This document shows positions 42,654 to 54,173 of a stretch of DNA of 64,000 bases, piece after piece. Within the stretch, counting starts at the first letter, position 1; each line of letters starts with the position of its first letter. A program made the position numbers and the translations under genes. The notes beneath the pieces are model-generated. The model was not told where the DNA came from. It did no database searches and was given only the letters and a program-made list of their open reading frames with translations. The DNA is from Eubacteriaceae bacterium ES3 (GTDB lineage Bacteria; Bacillota; Clostridia; Eubacteriales; Eubacteriaceae), in contig CP130741.1 in the NCBI GenBank assembly GCA_030586155.1, positions 1,978,680 through 2,042,679 of the forward strand, read 5' to 3'.

Positions 42654-44960
42654 TTACGACCGCTCAATTTTTTCCATTCTGAATGCTTCTATTACATCTC
42701 CGACTTTCAGATCATTGTATTTTTCAATTCCGATTCCACATTCATAACCAGTGTTAACTTCTTTAACATCGTCTTTGAATCGTCTTAGAGAAGCCAGATG
42801 TCCTTCAAAAATAACTATACCATCACGGATGATTCGTACTTCATCATGACGGGTCATTTTCCCATCTGTTACATATGATCCAGCTATAACCGCACCAGTT
42901 GGGATTTTGAAAGTCTCGCGAACTTCAGCATTTCCAACAACTTTTTCAACGAATTCAGGTTCGAGCATTCCTTCCATAGCTTTTTTAATGTCTTCGACAG
43001 CATCGTAAATAACTCTGTAAAGTCTGACATCTACTTCTTCAGTTTCCGCCAATTTCGTTGCATTTTTATCCGGTCTGACATTGAATCCGATGACAATTGC
43101 GTTTGAAGTTGCCGCCAGCATAACATCTGTCTCATTAACAGCACCAACAGCGCCATGAATAACATTGATACGAACTGATTCATTGTCAAGTTTTTCCAAT
43201 GACTGTTTAATCGCTTCAATTGATCCTTGTACATCAGCTTTAATGATAATATTTACATCCTGAATGTTACCATCCTGAATTTGTGTAAACAGATCGTCCA
43301 GAGAAACATTAGAACGGCGTTGTCGTTCACCTTTTTGCTGTTCTTTTCTCTGTTCTGCAAGCTGTCGAGCTTCTTTTTCATTTTCCAGAACAATAAAATC
43401 ATCCCCAGCTTCGGGAATTTCTGATAAACCGGAAATTTCTACCGGAGTAGATGGCCCCGCCTTTTTTACGCGTTTTCCTTTATCATCGATCATCGTTCTT
43501 ACCTTACCACAGGTTGTTCCAGAAATTATGGAATCCCCCACATGAAGAGTTCCTTCCTGAACCAAAAGTGTTGCAACTGGACCTTTTCCGCGTTTAACCT
43601 GAGCTTCTATAACCGTTCCGCGAGCTTCTCTTGAAGGATCAGCTTTCAGTTCTTCCATTTCAGCAACCAGCAGAATCATTTCCAGTAATGTATCAATGTT
43701 CTCACCTGTTTTAGCTGAAACCGGTACTGCGATGGTTGAACCACCCCACTCTTCGACCACCAGCTGATGTTCTGTCAGCTCCTGTTTAACACGATCCGGA
43801 TTGGCACCTGGTTTATCAATTTTGTTGATGGCAACAATAATTGGTACACCAGCTGCTTTCGCATGATTTATTGCTTCGATTGTCTGAGGCATAACCCCAT
43901 CATCTGCTGCAACTACAAGAATTGCAATATCAGTAATTTGTGCTCCTCGTGAACGCATTGCAGTAAAGGCTTCATGCCCCGGTGTATCGATAAAAGCAAT
44001 GTTTTCATGATTAATGCTTACTGTATATGCACCAATATGTTGAGTAATTCCACCGGCCTCATTGGAGATCACGTTTGTTTTTCGAATTCGATCCAATAAA
44101 GAAGTTTTACCATGATCAACATGACCCATGACTGTTACAACTGGAGGTCTTTTAACAGCATTTTCACTTTCTTCTTCATCATATTCTTCAAGAATTTTTG
44201 AAACCACATCCTCAACTTTAATGGCTTCAACTTCTTTCCCTAGCTCTGCGGCAACTAGTGATGCTGTTTCAAAATCTATTTCCTGATTTATTGTAGCCAT
44301 GGTTCCGGCCATCATCAGAATTTTTATAATCTCAGTTGCACCTACATCCAGCGTATCTGCCAATTCTCCGACTGTCAAAACTTCCTGAATTTCATAAACC
44401 AGATTTTCTTGAGCAGACTTCTTTTTCTCATCCTTCATTCGCTTGTAAACGCTACGAGAAGTTTTTTCCTTTTTACTGTGGTCTCTCATTTTTGGAGGAT
44501 TTTGAGGAGCAGTGGGTTTTTTATTTCCATTCTTTTTCCGAGCTTGTTCGGCAGGGACTGCCTTTTTAGGACTCTGCTTCTCTTCCGTATGATTGGATTT
44601 GTCTGTCTTAGGCGGTCTTTTAGAATCAGTTTTTGATTCCTGATTATCAGGTTTTCCTTTGGGTCGGCTTTCTCGATTTTGCTGTTTGGAAACCTCCCCC
44701 TTTCGATTTTTCTTGCTTTTATAATCGTCCGTCTCTTCCGGTTCCAATTCTCTTTTCAGTTCGCCGCTTTTCTCTTTCTGAGCTTTTTGTTCCTCATATT
44801 TTTTCATATCGAACTTGCTCTCAAATTCTTCGACCTGACGGTCTGTTAAAGCGCTCATGTGATTTTTTACAGGAATATTATACTCATTTAAAATAACTAC
44901 GAATTCTTTGCTGGCAATATTATGTTTTTTAGCTAAATCGTATACTCTTAATTTTGACAT
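42654..44960 (-). CDS. infB: Translation initiation factor IF-2
   Basis: GTPase that delivers initiator tRNA to the ribosome. The 768-residue protein has an N-terminal IF2_N fold, a charged linker (about 60-180), and a second IF2_N domain. The G domain from about 270 has [25 protein letters not shown] and [10 protein letters not shown], and domains II-IV end in [16 protein letters not shown] at 44960 has GGGAGGA upstream. Confidence 0.97.
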   Translation of the reverse strand: MSKLRVYDLAKKHNIASKEFVVILNEYNIPVKNHMSALTDRQVEEFESKFDMKKYEEQKAQKEKSGELKRELEPEETDDYKSKKNRKGEVSKQQNRESRPKGKPDNQESKTDSKRPPKTDKSNHTEEKQSPKKAVPAEQARKKNGNKKPTAPQNPPKMRDHSKKEKTSRSVYKRMKDEKKKSAQENLVYEIQEVLTVGELADTLDVGATEIIKILMMAGTMATINQEIDFETASLVAAELGKEVEAIKVEDVVSKILEEYDEEESENAVKRPPVVTVMGHVDHGKTSLLDRIRKTNVISNEAGGITQHIGAYTVSINHENIAFIDTPGHEAFTAMRSRGAQITDIAILVVAADDGVMPQTIEAINHAKAAGVPIIVAINKIDKPGANPDRVKQELTEHQLVVEEWGGSTIAVPVSAKTGENIDTLLEMILLVAEMEELKADPSREARGTVIEAQVKRGKGPVATLLVQEGTLHVGDSIISGTTCGKVRTMIDDKGKRVKKAGPSTPVEISGLSEIPEAGDDFIVLENEKEARQLAEQRKEQQKGERQRRSNVSLDDLFTQIQDGNIQDVNIIIKADVQGSIEAIKQSLEKLDNESVRINVIHGAVGAVNETDVMLAATSNAIVIGFNVRPDKNATKLAETEEVDVRLYRVIYDAVEDIKKAMEGMLEPEFVEKVVGNAEVRETFKIPTGAVIAGSYVTDGKMTRHDEVRIIRDGIVIFEGHLASLRRFKDDVKEVNTGYECGIGIEKYNDLKVGDVIEAFRMEKIERS

Positions 44961-44985
44961 ATTATTCCTCCCTTCATTTAATTTA

Positions 44986-45255
44986 TCATTTCATCGTTTT
45001 TTCTGAAATCTGCTGTCGAACTTCATCGACAACATCTTTCTCAACCTTCCGTTTAAATGTGCGTTCCAAGTAATTCTTATTTAAAAATTGTTCCTGGCAT
45101 GCCGGCGACTGACAAATATAAGCACCCCGGCCATTTGCTTTTCCGGTAGGATCGTAGAAGATTCTTCCAGACTTATCCGCAACAATTCTCATTAAATCCC
45201 GCTTATCAAACTTTTGTTGGCAAATAACACAGGTTCGTTGAGGAATTTTTTTCAT
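44986..45255 (-). CDS. rnpM: RnpM (YlxR family), RNase P-binding protein
   Basis: A small RNA-binding protein of 89 residues with the YlxR pattern: [47 protein letters not shown]. The cysteines are at typical positions. It lies between nusA and infB; the usual ylxQ (L7Ae-like) gene is absent because only 25 bases separate rnpM and infB. Confidence 0.93.
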   Translation of the reverse strand: MKKIPQRTCVICQQKFDKRDLMRIVADKSGRIFYDPTGKANGRGAYICQSPACQEQFLNKNYLERTFKRKVEKDVVDEVRQQISEKTMK

Positions 45256-45311
45256 TTTCCGCCTCTTTAGTCAATTATTTATTATACCATAGCAAACCAC
45301 TAAGATCCATC

Positions 45312-46475
45312 TTAGAGATTCTCCAGGTCATCCTTTAGTTCCATCAGAATATCTTCAGTAAAAAGTTCGTCCAGCGGATCTTCTTCCTCAGTGAAGTCGC
45401 TTAAGACATCCTCTAAAACGCTATCTTCTGCTATTGCCGATTCATCAAAGTTAGACTGACTTTTAATGTCAATTTTCCAGCTTGTCAGTTTTGCTGCCAG
45501 TCGCACATTTTGACCTTCTTTTCCGATTGCCAATGAAAGCTGGTAATCATCAACAATCGCAATTGCCGTTTTATCATCCTTATTGGGAATAATCCTCATG
45601 ACTTTTGCAGGACTCAATGAATTAGTAAGGTACTCCTCAATATCATCACTATACTTAATGACATCAATTTTTTCACCGTTAAGTTCATTAATAATATTCT
45701 GAACTCGCATTCCTTTTTGGCCTACACAAGCTCCGACCGGATCGATCTCCTCACTATTGGCTTTTACAGCAATTTTTGTTCGTGAACCGGCTTCTCGTGA
45801 GATAGAAACAATATCTACGAGTCCTTCGAAAATCTCTGGCACCTCGGATTCAAATAGGCGTTTAACTAGGCCAGGATGAGTTCTGGAGACATTCACCTGA
45901 GTTCCTTTTGTCGTTTTCTTAACTGCAAGGACATAAACTTTAAGCCGTTGATTCATGAAATATTCTTCACCTGAAGCCTGTTCTGATGGAAGCATAGCGG
46001 CTTCAAGTTTACCAATATCAACATAAACGATACCTTTATCGATTCGCTTGACAATACCCGTTAAAACTTCATCCTGCTTTTCCAGGAAAGTATTAAAGAT
46101 AATATTTCGTTCTGCTTCTTTGATTCGCTGAATTATTAGCTGCTTGGCATTCTGTGCTGCAATTCTTCCAAAATCTTTTGGTCGCACTTCTTTTCTGTAG
46201 AAATCTCCCAACTCATATGATGGATCCTGCTCTCTAGCTTTATCAAGCGAAATTTCATACTGATCACTTTCCGGAATCTCAACAATTTCAAGCATTGCAA
46301 AAACCTGTATATCTCCATCTATTCGATTGATCTTAATGTCTACATTCTGGGCATTACCATAATGCTTTTTATATGCAGTCGAAATTGCCGCTTCGATAGC
46401 TTGAATCAGCTCTTCCTTATCAATAGATTTTTCTTCCTGGATAACATCGAGAGCTGTTAAAAACTCCGCATTCAT
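45312..46475 (-). CDS. nusA: Transcription termination/antitermination protein NusA
   Basis: RNA-polymerase-associated elongation factor. The 387-residue protein has an N-terminal domain (to about 125), an S1 domain (VLTGIVKRIDKGIVYVDIGKLEA near 134) and two KH domains (VGACVGQKGMRVQNIINELNGEK and LAIGKEGQNVRLAAKLTSWKIDI). The acidic C-terminus has no further repeat. ATG at 46475 has AGGAAGG upstream. It would be the natural partner for any antitermination acting on satellite leaders. Confidence 0.96.
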   Translation of the reverse strand: MNAEFLTALDVIQEEKSIDKEELIQAIEAAISTAYKKHYGNAQNVDIKINRIDGDIQVFAMLEIVEIPESDQYEISLDKAREQDPSYELGDFYRKEVRPKDFGRIAAQNAKQLIIQRIKEAERNIIFNTFLEKQDEVLTGIVKRIDKGIVYVDIGKLEAAMLPSEQASGEEYFMNQRLKVYVLAVKKTTKGTQVNVSRTHPGLVKRLFESEVPEIFEGLVDIVSISREAGSRTKIAVKANSEEIDPVGACVGQKGMRVQNIINELNGEKIDVIKYSDDIEEYLTNSLSPAKVMRIIPNKDDKTAIAIVDDYQLSLAIGKEGQNVRLAAKLTSWKIDIKSQSNFDESAIAEDSVLEDVLSDFTEEEDPLDELFTEDILMELKDDLENL

Positions 46476-46477
46476 TC

Positions 46478-46981
46478 TTATACACCTTCCTTATTCTGTT
46501 TCTGTTGCGGACTGAAATCAATTTCATCCACTCTATTGGCTTTTGATATTTTTTCGATTTCCAGATTTATCAATTCACCATCATCCAACAAGATCGTGAT
46601 TGTATCTGGCTGATATTTCTTTAAAAGTCCACTCATTTCTTTTTTTCCATTGATCGGTGCAAAGAGATTCACAGAAATTCTTTTATCTATATTACTGAGA
46701 TAATGTTTTTCCTTCTTGATCGTACGATCAAGCCCAGGAGATGAAACTTCCAGAAAATATGACTGTTCAATAGGATCTTTTTCATCCAGAAAATCACTGA
46801 CAATTCTGCTGACTGTTTCGCAATCATTTAAAGAGATCAACTGTTCTGCATCAATATATAATACGAGTACCCAATCCTTCCCTTTTTTCTCAAAAGTCAG
46901 ATCATAAAGCTGATATCCTGCTTCTGTCACAATCGGTTCTAAAAGCTCTTCCAAATATTCTTCTTTGGATTGTTTTTTCAT
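46478..46981 (-). CDS. rimP: Ribosome maturation factor RimP
   Basis: A 167-residue 30S assembly factor: YLEELLEPIVTEAGYQLYDLTFEKKGKDWVL at the N-terminus, the LEVSSPGLDRTIKKEKHY motif near 82, and an Sm-like C-domain. The ATG at 46981 (seven codons inside the longest frame) follows TTGGAG at 5 bases. It starts the rimP-ribF operon after the frr terminator. Confidence 0.94.
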   Translation of the reverse strand: MKKQSKEEYLEELLEPIVTEAGYQLYDLTFEKKGKDWVLVLYIDAEQLISLNDCETVSRIVSDFLDEKDPIEQSYFLEVSSPGLDRTIKKEKHYLSNIDKRISVNLFAPINGKKEMSGLLKKYQPDTITILLDDGELINLEIEKISKANRVDEIDFSPQQKQNKEGV

Positions 46982-47020
46982 TTTTACTCCAATTTCAATC
47001 ACACTTCTTTATTTATAAAA

Positions 47021-47051
47021 CACTTAAGAGTGGGTCACCCCACTCTTAGTG
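47021..47051 (-). terminator. Terminator at the end of the rpsB-frr operon
   Basis: A stem of about 10 bp (TAAGAGTGGG / CCCACTCTTA) with a 3-4 base loop, followed on the minus strand by AGTGTTTTATAAA. It lies between frr and rimP. Confidence 0.7.
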
Positions 47052-47084
47052 AAATTCTATTTACATCAATACAAAACAAACAGA

Positions 47085-47642
47085 CTAAACTTCTAAAATT
47101 TCCGCTTCCTTATCCTTAAGAATCTGATCGACATTTTTAATTTCGTCATCAGTAATCTTCTGGATCTCTTTTTCACCCTGTTTCAGATCATCTTCCGTTA
47201 CCAGACCTTCTTTTTGTCCATCCTTCATTTCCTGAATGGCATGTCGTCTGATATTTCGAATGGCTACCTTGCATTCCTCGCCATATTTTTTAACCAGTTT
47301 AACCAGTTCTTTACGACGTTCTTCAGTTAACTGAGGAATCAACAATCGGATCAATTTACCATCGTTAGATGGGTTGAAGCCAAGATCTGCTTTCAAGATG
47401 CCTTTTTCAATAGCAGGAATTGCTGTTGCATCATAAGGCTGCACTGCAATCATTCGCGGTTCTGGGGTACTGATATTGGCTAATTGATTAAGTGGTGTCT
47501 CGGCTCCGTAATAATCAACAGTCACTTTATCAAGCATTCGAGGATTTGCCCGTCCAGCCCGAAGACCTGCTAATCCCTCATGCAGATTATTGAGGGCTTT
47601 CTCCATCTTCTCATTTGCTTTCATTTCGATTTCTTTAACCAT
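47085..47642 (-). CDS. frr: Ribosome recycling factor
   Basis: Splits post-termination ribosomes with EF-G. The 185-residue protein has [31 protein letters not shown] near 27, and [29 protein letters not shown] near 117-145. ATG at 47642 has AAGGAGG upstream. It is the last gene of rpsB-tsf-pyrH-frr. Confidence 0.97.
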   Translation of the reverse strand: MVKEIEMKANEKMEKALNNLHEGLAGLRAGRANPRMLDKVTVDYYGAETPLNQLANISTPEPRMIAVQPYDATAIPAIEKGILKADLGFNPSNDGKLIRLLIPQLTEERRKELVKLVKKYGEECKVAIRNIRRHAIQEMKDGQKEGLVTEDDLKQGEKEIQKITDDEIKNVDQILKDKEAEILEV

Positions 47643-47644
47643 CT

Positions 47645-48355
47645 CTATGCCTCCTTAATAATTGTTCCAATTTGTTCGCCCATAATGGCGCGTAAAATAT
47701 TTTTGGGTTCATCAAGTCCAAACACAAGAATCGGTATATGATTATCCATACAAAGTGATGTCGCTGTGGAATCCATTACCTTTAAGCCTTTATTCAGCAC
47801 GTCGATATAGGTTAATTCTGAATATCGTTTGGCATCAGGGTTAAGCAATGGGTCCGAATCATAAACAGCATCAATGCTTTTAGCCAGCAGGATAATTTCT
47901 GCATCGATTTCTGCTGCACGCAAAGCTGCAGTCGTATCCGTTGTAAAGAAGGGATTCCCGGTTCCAGAAGCAAAAATAACGATCCGTCTTTTTTCAAGAT
48001 GCCTCACGGCTTTTCGTCGGATATAGGGTTCAGCGATCTGCTTCATTTCGATAGCTGTCTGCACCCGGACAGGAACACCAATCTCCTCCAGTACATCCTG
48101 AAGGCCCAAAGCATTAATAACCGTCGCCAGCATCCCCATATAATCAGCGGTAGACTTATCCATACCTTCACCGCTGCGGCCACGCCAGAAGTTTCCACCC
48201 CCAACAACAATTGCGATTTCGACACCTAAATCAAAAACTTCTTTGATTTGCTTGCAAATTCTTTCTACCGTAGGGGTATCAATGCCATGATTCAATCCGC
48301 CTGCAAGGGCTTCACCACTAAGTTTAATGATAACACGTTTGTATTTCGGTTCCAT
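47645..48355 (-). CDS. pyrH: UMP kinase
   Basis: Phosphorylates UMP to UDP; 236-residue amino-acid-kinase fold. Motifs: [15 protein letters not shown] at the N-terminus, [34 protein letters not shown] near 51-85, and [14 protein letters not shown] near 138. ATG at 48355 has GGGGGAG upstream. It abuts frr. Confidence 0.97.
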   Translation of the reverse strand: MEPKYKRVIIKLSGEALAGGLNHGIDTPTVERICKQIKEVFDLGVEIAIVVGGGNFWRGRSGEGMDKSTADYMGMLATVINALGLQDVLEEIGVPVRVQTAIEMKQIAEPYIRRKAVRHLEKRRIVIFASGTGNPFFTTDTTAALRAAEIDAEIILLAKSIDAVYDSDPLLNPDAKRYSELTYIDVLNKGLKVMDSTATSLCMDNHIPILVFGLDEPKNILRAIMGEQIGTIIKEA

Positions 48356-48450
48356 AAAATCTCCCCCTTTCCTAATATAATATTATATCTTAATCAATGA
48401 TGTTTTACAACGCTTTAAAAAAAGAACACTTTAGTGTTCTTTTCAAAGAA

Positions 48451-49095
48451 TTATGCATTCATCTGTTTTGCAACTTCTTCAGCAAAGTTTTCCTCTTTTT
48501 TCTCGAGGCCTTCACCCATTTCGAATCGTGCAAATCGTCGAATTTTAATGTTTTCGCCGATTGTCATAATCTGTTCTTTAACCAGTTCTTCGATCGTTAA
48601 GTCAGGATTTTTTACAAATGGTTGTTCCATCAGACAGATTTCTTTGTAATACTTGCTGATTCGGCCTTCAACCATTTTGTCTACAATTTTTTCCGGCTTT
48701 CCTTCATTTAATGCCTGGTTACGAAGAATTTCCTTTTCTTTATCCAGTGCATCGGTAGGAACTTCTTCTTTAGTAACGTAAAGCGGATTGCTGGCTGCAA
48801 TGTGCATAGCAACGTCTTTTACAAAATTCATAAAACCTTCGTTTTTAGCAACAAAGTCAGTTTCACAGTTTACTTCAACCAGAACACCGATTTTTCCGCC
48901 CATATGGATATAGGATTCAACAACACCTTCAGCAGCCAGTCGACCAGACTTTTTACTTGTTGCAGCTAGTCCTTTTTCTCGTAAAAAAGCGATTGCTTTT
49001 TCAATATCACCGTCAGTTTCAACTAATGCCTTTTTACAGTCCAGCATTCCTGAACCGGTTTTTTCTCGTAATTCTTTTACTAATTTAGCGTCCAC
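48451..49095 (-). CDS. tsf: Elongation factor Ts
   Basis: Nucleotide-exchange factor for EF-Tu. The 214-residue length is the short form found in many Firmicutes. Motifs: [19 protein letters not shown] (N-terminal UBA domain) and [22 protein letters not shown] near 74. The start codon is GTG at 49095 with GGAGG six bases upstream. Confidence 0.97.
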   Translation of the reverse strand: MDAKLVKELREKTGSGMLDCKKALVETDGDIEKAIAFLREKGLAATSKKSGRLAAEGVVESYIHMGGKIGVLVEVNCETDFVAKNEGFMNFVKDVAMHIAASNPLYVTKEEVPTDALDKEKEILRNQALNEGKPEKIVDKMVEGRISKYYKEICLMEQPFVKNPDLTIEELVKEQIMTIGENIKIRRFARFEMGEGLEKKEENFAEEVAKQMNA

Positions 49096-49114
49096 GATAA
49101 TCCTCCAAAGTTTA

Positions 49115-49888
49115 TTATTCTACATCCATATCATCGCCAGCTTCAACTGCATCTGCAGCTTCAGAAGACGCTTCAGCTTCAATCGCTTCAGCAATTTCAG
49201 CCTGTTCACCCTGTCGACCTTCAATGATAGCATCAGCCATTACTGACAGAATCAGTGCAACAGCACGAATAGCATCATCATTTCCAGGAATAATATAATC
49301 AAGTTCGTCTGGATCACAGTTTGTATCAACAATCCCAATAATTGGAATACCTAATTTTTTAGCTTCTGCAATAGCAATTCGCTCTTTTTTAGAATCGATA
49401 ACGAAAATCGCGCCTGGCATACCCTTCATGTCTTTGATTCCACCCAGGAATTTCTGCAGACGATCACGTTGTCTTTTTAAACGAATAACTTCTTTTTTAG
49501 GTAAAAGATCAAAGGTACCATCTTCCTCCATTGCTTCCAGTTCATGTAGTTTTTCAGTTCGTTTGCTGATTGTTTCAAAGTTAGTTAAAGTACCACCTAA
49601 CCAACGGTGATTTACACAAAAACTGCCAGATCTTTTAGCTTCTTTTTCAATACTTGTCTGCGCCTGCTTTTTTGTTCCAACAAAAAGAATATCTTCTCCG
49701 TTAGCAGCAAGATCTTTAACAAATTCAAAAGCTTTTTCAATTCTCTTTACTGTCTGCTGTAAATCAATGATATAAATACCATTTCTCTCAGTAAAGATGT
49801 ATGGTGCCATTTTAGGATTCCATCTTCTTGTCTGGTGTCCAAAATGCACCCCCGCTTCCAATAACTGTTTCATAGAAACACATGCCAT
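49115..49888 (-). CDS. rpsB: Small ribosomal subunit protein S2
   Basis: A 257-residue 30S protein. The pattern [38 protein letters not shown] is diagnostic, followed by [12 protein letters not shown] and [21 protein letters not shown]. The last about 30 residues are an acidic, alanine-rich tail beyond the usual end. ATG at 49888 has AAGGAGG upstream. Confidence 0.97.
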   Translation of the reverse strand: MACVSMKQLLEAGVHFGHQTRRWNPKMAPYIFTERNGIYIIDLQQTVKRIEKAFEFVKDLAANGEDILFVGTKKQAQTSIEKEAKRSGSFCVNHRWLGGTLTNFETISKRTEKLHELEAMEEDGTFDLLPKKEVIRLKRQRDRLQKFLGGIKDMKGMPGAIFVIDSKKERIAIAEAKKLGIPIIGIVDTNCDPDELDYIIPGNDDAIRAVALILSVMADAIIEGRQGEQAEIAEAIEAEASSEAADAVEAGDDMDVE

Positions 49889-50025
49889 ATTACTATTCCT
49901 CCTTGGTTTTAACCTCCACCTTCGTCATTAAAAATCTGGCAAACCGTTTCCGGCACCTCCAGCTTTTCAGAAGATGTGTGTAATACATACCCATGAACTA
50001 TAACACAGGCGTAAAATTATTTCAA
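49889..50025 (-). promoter_or_regulatory. Promoter and leader of rpsB
   Basis: On the minus strand TTGAAA (50020-50025) and TATAGT (49997-50002) are 17 bases apart. The about 100-base leader then contains GCCGGAAACGGTTTGCC and GGTGGAGGTTAAAACC segments with self-complementarity. It could be an S2 autoregulatory leader, but no class was confirmed. Confidence 0.55.
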
Positions 50026-50032
50026 GTTTTTT

Positions 50033-51427
50033 TTACAATAAATAACGATCGTAGTTTTTTCTGGTATCCGAAAGTTTAAACTGATTATTCACATAGTCTA
50101 CATCAATGATAAAATCTTCCTGTTCATAGTCAGAAGCATAAAATGAAATTTCTTCAAGCAGTTTCTCTAAAACAGTATGAAGCCTTCTGGCCCCAATATT
50201 TTCTTCTTCTTCATTTTTAAGATATGCAATCCGTGCTATGGCTTCAAGAGTGCCTTCGCCAAAAATCAAATTGACATCTTCTGTTTTTAGCAGTGCCTGA
50301 TATTGCTTTATCACTGAATTATCTGTGCTCTCTAAAATCTGGACAAAATCAGATTCTGATAAACTATCCAGTGAAACACTGACTGGAAAACGCCCCTGCA
50401 ATTCTGGAATCATGTCTTCAATTTTTGCTACATGGAAAGCTCCGGCTCCAACGAATAGGATGTAATCAGTCTGAATTGGACCATACTTAGTGTTCACTGT
50501 ACACCCTTCAACTATTGGTAAAATATCACGCTGAACACCTTCTCGTGAAACATCAGGTCCGTGTGAAGAACCATTGCCAACAATTTTGTCAATTTCATCG
50601 ATAAAAATAATGCCATTCTGCTCAGCTTCTCGGATTCCCCGTTCCTTTACCACTTCCATATCAATCAGTTTTTGTGCTTCCTGATTGATTAGAATTTTAC
50701 GGGCATCTTTAATCGGCAATTTTTTCTTAGTTTTTTTAGAAGGAAAAAAGTCACCTAAAATTTCGTTCATATTGATAAACATATCGTCAGCACCCATCCC
50801 TGGCATTACACCAATTGCTTTGGCACTGTCCTCATCAACCTCGATCTCAATGATATTTTCTTCCAGCTTTCCGTCGAGAAGATCTTTCCGAAAAGCCTCG
50901 CGTTTTTCTTTACGAGTCATTTCCTTTTGTGGGTCTTCGATCACTTCCGTTTCCGGCTGATTGGGTTTTAAAAAGGCGTCAAAAGGAGACTTGACCGCGT
51001 CTTTTACTTTTTTACGAGGGACCAGCGCATCGAGGATTAACTCATCGACATTGCCGGCAGCTTCTTCGTAAACCTCTTTCATCTTTTCCTGCTGGACATT
51101 TCTAATTGATGTTGTCACTAAATCCCGAACCATGGATTCCACGTCCCGGCCCACATAGCCAACCTCAGTGAATTTCGTCGCTTCCACTTTAATAAAAGGC
51201 GCATTTACCAGTTTAGCCATTCTTCTGGCGATTTCAGTTTTTCCAACTCCTGTCGGTCCCATAAGAATAATATTCTTGGGGGTAAACTCATCTTTAAATT
51301 CTTCAGAGAGGAGACTTCTTCGATAACGGTTTCTAAGTGCAATTGCCACCGCTTTTTTCGCGTTATCCTGACCAATAATGTATCGGTTTAATTCAGTTAC
51401 AATTTTTTTAGGGGTTAATTCTTTCAT
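50033..51427 (-). CDS. hslU: ATP-dependent protease ATPase subunit HslU
   Basis: AAA+ unfoldase that feeds HslV. The 464-residue protein has Walker A GPTGVGKTEIARRMAK (about 54-69), an inserted I-domain (about 110-240), Walker B IIFIDEIDKIV, and the C-terminal sensor-2 region GARRLHTVLEKLLEEISFYASD. ATG at 51427 starts immediately after the hslV stop. Confidence 0.96.
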   Translation of the reverse strand: MKELTPKKIVTELNRYIIGQDNAKKAVAIALRNRYRRSLLSEEFKDEFTPKNIILMGPTGVGKTEIARRMAKLVNAPFIKVEATKFTEVGYVGRDVESMVRDLVTTSIRNVQQEKMKEVYEEAAGNVDELILDALVPRKKVKDAVKSPFDAFLKPNQPETEVIEDPQKEMTRKEKREAFRKDLLDGKLEENIIEIEVDEDSAKAIGVMPGMGADDMFINMNEILGDFFPSKKTKKKLPIKDARKILINQEAQKLIDMEVVKERGIREAEQNGIIFIDEIDKIVGNGSSHGPDVSREGVQRDILPIVEGCTVNTKYGPIQTDYILFVGAGAFHVAKIEDMIPELQGRFPVSVSLDSLSESDFVQILESTDNSVIKQYQALLKTEDVNLIFGEGTLEAIARIAYLKNEEEENIGARRLHTVLEKLLEEISFYASDYEQEDFIIDVDYVNNQFKLSDTRKNYDRYLL

Positions 51428-51970
51428 TTACTCTCCTTCCTGAATTTCTTCTACTGTGATATGCCCATTTGTAAAAACACAAATGCCTGCAGCTATCTGC
51501 AGAGATTTTTCTACTATTTCTTTGGCTGACAAGTCCGAATTCTCTTTTAATGCTCGTGCAGCTGCCAGAGCATAATTGCCGCCTGAACCAATCGCGGCAA
51601 TATCATCATCAGGCTCAATCACTTCGCCGTTTCCCGATAAGACTAAAGTCTGCTCTCTATCCATCACAATCAGCATCGCTTCCAGTTTTCTAAGAATTTT
51701 ATCAGATCGCCAATCCTTTGCCAGCTCGATGGAAGCCCGCTTAAGATTCCCGTTATAGGCTTCAATCTTTTGTTCGAATTTATCAATCAAAGAAAATGCA
51801 TCAGCCACTGACCCGGCAAATCCAGCTAATATCTGATCTTTATATAGTTTTCTGATCTTAACCGCATTGTTTTTCATAATGACCGAATTTCCGGCAGTTA
51901 CCTGTCCGTCACCGGCAATGGCTACCTGCCCCTTGTGTCTGACTCCAATAATCGTCGTTGCATGAAACAT
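51428..51970 (-). CDS. hslV: ATP-dependent protease subunit HslV
   Basis: Threonine-protease component of HslUV. The 180-residue protein begins [25 protein letters not shown]; processing before the first Thr of TTI would expose the catalytic nucleophile. [14 protein letters not shown] near 131 is the family motif. It lies directly upstream of hslU. Confidence 0.95.
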   Translation of the reverse strand: MFHATTIIGVRHKGQVAIAGDGQVTAGNSVIMKNNAVKIRKLYKDQILAGFAGSVADAFSLIDKFEQKIEAYNGNLKRASIELAKDWRSDKILRKLEAMLIVMDREQTLVLSGNGEVIEPDDDIAAIGSGGNYALAAARALKENSDLSAKEIVEKSLQIAAGICVFTNGHITVEEIQEGE

Positions 51971-52009
51971 CTTTTAATCTCGCTTTCTAAAATTTATCGT
52001 CTATCTCCA

Positions 52010-54079
52010 TTATGCTTCATTGGGCTTAATAAAACCGCAATCTTTTTTGTCACAATAAATCGTTTTTCGTTTACCTAAGCCCTTCTGAAACATGGTCGAG
52101 CCACATTGCGGACATTTTTCAGGGACTGGCATATCCCAGTTCATATAGTCGCAGTCTGGATAATTACTACAGGAATAAAAAGTTCTACCGGTTTTTGAAG
52201 TCCGCTTAACCAGATCACCTCCACATTTCGAACAAACACCACCGGTTTTTTCATAATAAGGTTTTGTATTCTTGCACTCAGGAAAACCTGGACAGGCAAG
52301 AAAGCGCCCATACCGACCTTTCTTAATTACCATCCGGCGACCGCAAAGTTCACAGTCAACATCTGATTCCGGGTCCATAATAGTGACCGATTCGGCTTTT
52401 TCAGTCGCTGTACTCAAAGATTTTTCAAAACCGGTGTAAAAATCACGAAGCACTTCCACCCAATTGACTTCTCCATCAGCCACCTTATCCAGCCGGTCTT
52501 CCATTTCAGCCGTAAAGGAAATATTAACGACATCACTAAAATATTCTTTCATCATTTCAGTCACCGTAACACCCAACTCTGTTGGTTTAAAGTGTTTATC
52601 CTCTACCACTACATAATCACGATTTTTGATAGTAGAAATTGTTGGTGCATAAGTACTTGGCCGTCCAATCCCCTTTTCTTCCAGAATCTTAACCAGCGAA
52701 GCCTCTGTATAACGGGCTGGCGGCTTGGTAAATTTCTGTTCTGTCAAAGTTTTTATACGCACCAGCTCATCACCCACAGCTAGTTCCGGTAAAGTTGAAT
52801 CCTCTGTCTTCCCAGATGCTTTTAATACTCTGGTAAAACCATCAAATTTCTGTATTTCGCCTTTTGTCTTAAATAAAAGATTTTGGGCCGTAATATCAAC
52901 ACTGGTAACATAATATTCAGCAGGCGACATCTGACTGGCGATCAATCGTTCCCATATTAGTTTATATAAGCGATGCTGATCAGATTCCAGTGAACCTTTT
53001 GCCTCTTCTGGCGTTAAATCAATCAATGAAGGCCTAATCGCTTCATGAGCGTCCTGGACGTTCTTCTTTTTTCCTGCTTCATGATTCCCGCCCAGGTACT
53101 CTTTACCGTATTTCTGTTCGATGAAACTGGCGCTGTCACGAACGGCCTCCTCAGCAATACGTGTAGAATCCGTTCTTAAATAGGTAATCAACCCGGTCAG
53201 TCCGCGCCCCTTAATATCAATCCCTTCATAAAGCTGCTGCGCAACCCGCATAGTCCGCTGTGTGGAATATCCCAAAATCTTGTAGGCTTCCTGCTGCAGG
53301 GTACTCGTTGTAAATGGCAAGGGCGGCTTTTGTTTTCTGGTTCTTTTACTAACCTTTGCGACTTGGATACTGCTTTCTTCAACTATTTTAGATAGCCGAA
53401 TTGCTTCCTCTTCATTTGCAATCGTCTTCTTTTTCCCGTCCTCAGAATGAAATTTAGCTAAAAACTGAAGCGGATCATCGTTTTTCTTTAGCGTCAAATC
53501 AAGATTCCAGTACTCTTCCGGTATAAAAGCCTCAATTTCCTGTTCTCGATCTACAATAATTCGAGTCACAACAGATTGAACACGTCCGCCACTGAGCCCC
53601 TTTTTTACTTTTTTCCATAGAAAAGGACTCAAAGAATAACCAACCAGACGATCAAGAATCCGCCTGGCCTGCTGAGAGTTGACCAAATCGATATCGATAC
53701 TCCGTTTGTTTTCAATCGCTGCATTCACTGCCCGTTTAGTAATCTCATGGAACTCAATCCGACACTGTTTCTTTAAGTCAATTTCTAAAAAATTGGCCAT
53801 ATGCCATGATATTGCTTCACCTTCGCGATCAGGGTCAGTTGCAAGATATATTTCATCTGCTTTATTTGCCGCTTTTTTGAGCTTTTTTAGAAGCTCCCCT
53901 TTCCCCCGGATTTTTATGTATTCCGGTTGAAAATCATTTTCTATATCTATGGCCAGACGACTTTTAGGCAAATCAATCACATGCCCCATTGTCGCTTCCA
54001 CTTCAAAGCCTTTTGGAAGGTATTTTTTTATTGTCTTTGCTTTTGCCGGTGATTCAACGATCACCAAATTCTTACCCAT
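52010..54079 (-). CDS. topA: DNA topoisomerase I
   Basis: Type IA topoisomerase that relaxes negative supercoils. The 689-residue protein starts with the Toprim region (GKNLVIVESPAKAKTIKKYL, TDPDREGEAISWH), has the active-site tyrosine region GLITYLRTDSTRI near 300, and ends with three C4 zinc fingers (CELCGRRM, CSKCGGDLV, CPQCGSTMF). The ATG at 54079 has AAGGAGG upstream; the longer frame adds 21 residues without a ribosome site. Confidence 0.96.
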   Translation of the reverse strand: MGKNLVIVESPAKAKTIKKYLPKGFEVEATMGHVIDLPKSRLAIDIENDFQPEYIKIRGKGELLKKLKKAANKADEIYLATDPDREGEAISWHMANFLEIDLKKQCRIEFHEITKRAVNAAIENKRSIDIDLVNSQQARRILDRLVGYSLSPFLWKKVKKGLSGGRVQSVVTRIIVDREQEIEAFIPEEYWNLDLTLKKNDDPLQFLAKFHSEDGKKKTIANEEEAIRLSKIVEESSIQVAKVSKRTRKQKPPLPFTTSTLQQEAYKILGYSTQRTMRVAQQLYEGIDIKGRGLTGLITYLRTDSTRIAEEAVRDSASFIEQKYGKEYLGGNHEAGKKKNVQDAHEAIRPSLIDLTPEEAKGSLESDQHRLYKLIWERLIASQMSPAEYYVTSVDITAQNLLFKTKGEIQKFDGFTRVLKASGKTEDSTLPELAVGDELVRIKTLTEQKFTKPPARYTEASLVKILEEKGIGRPSTYAPTISTIKNRDYVVVEDKHFKPTELGVTVTEMMKEYFSDVVNISFTAEMEDRLDKVADGEVNWVEVLRDFYTGFEKSLSTATEKAESVTIMDPESDVDCELCGRRMVIKKGRYGRFLACPGFPECKNTKPYYEKTGGVCSKCGGDLVKRTSKTGRTFYSCSNYPDCDYMNWDMPVPEKCPQCGSTMFQKGLGKRKTIYCDKKDCGFIKPNEA

Positions 54080-54173
54080 AAAGTCCTCCTTGCTAAACTC
54101 CGTAAACAGGCACATTATAGCAAAACAATACATTAAATACAATCCGGGGATTACGAGTTTAAGAAAAAATCTC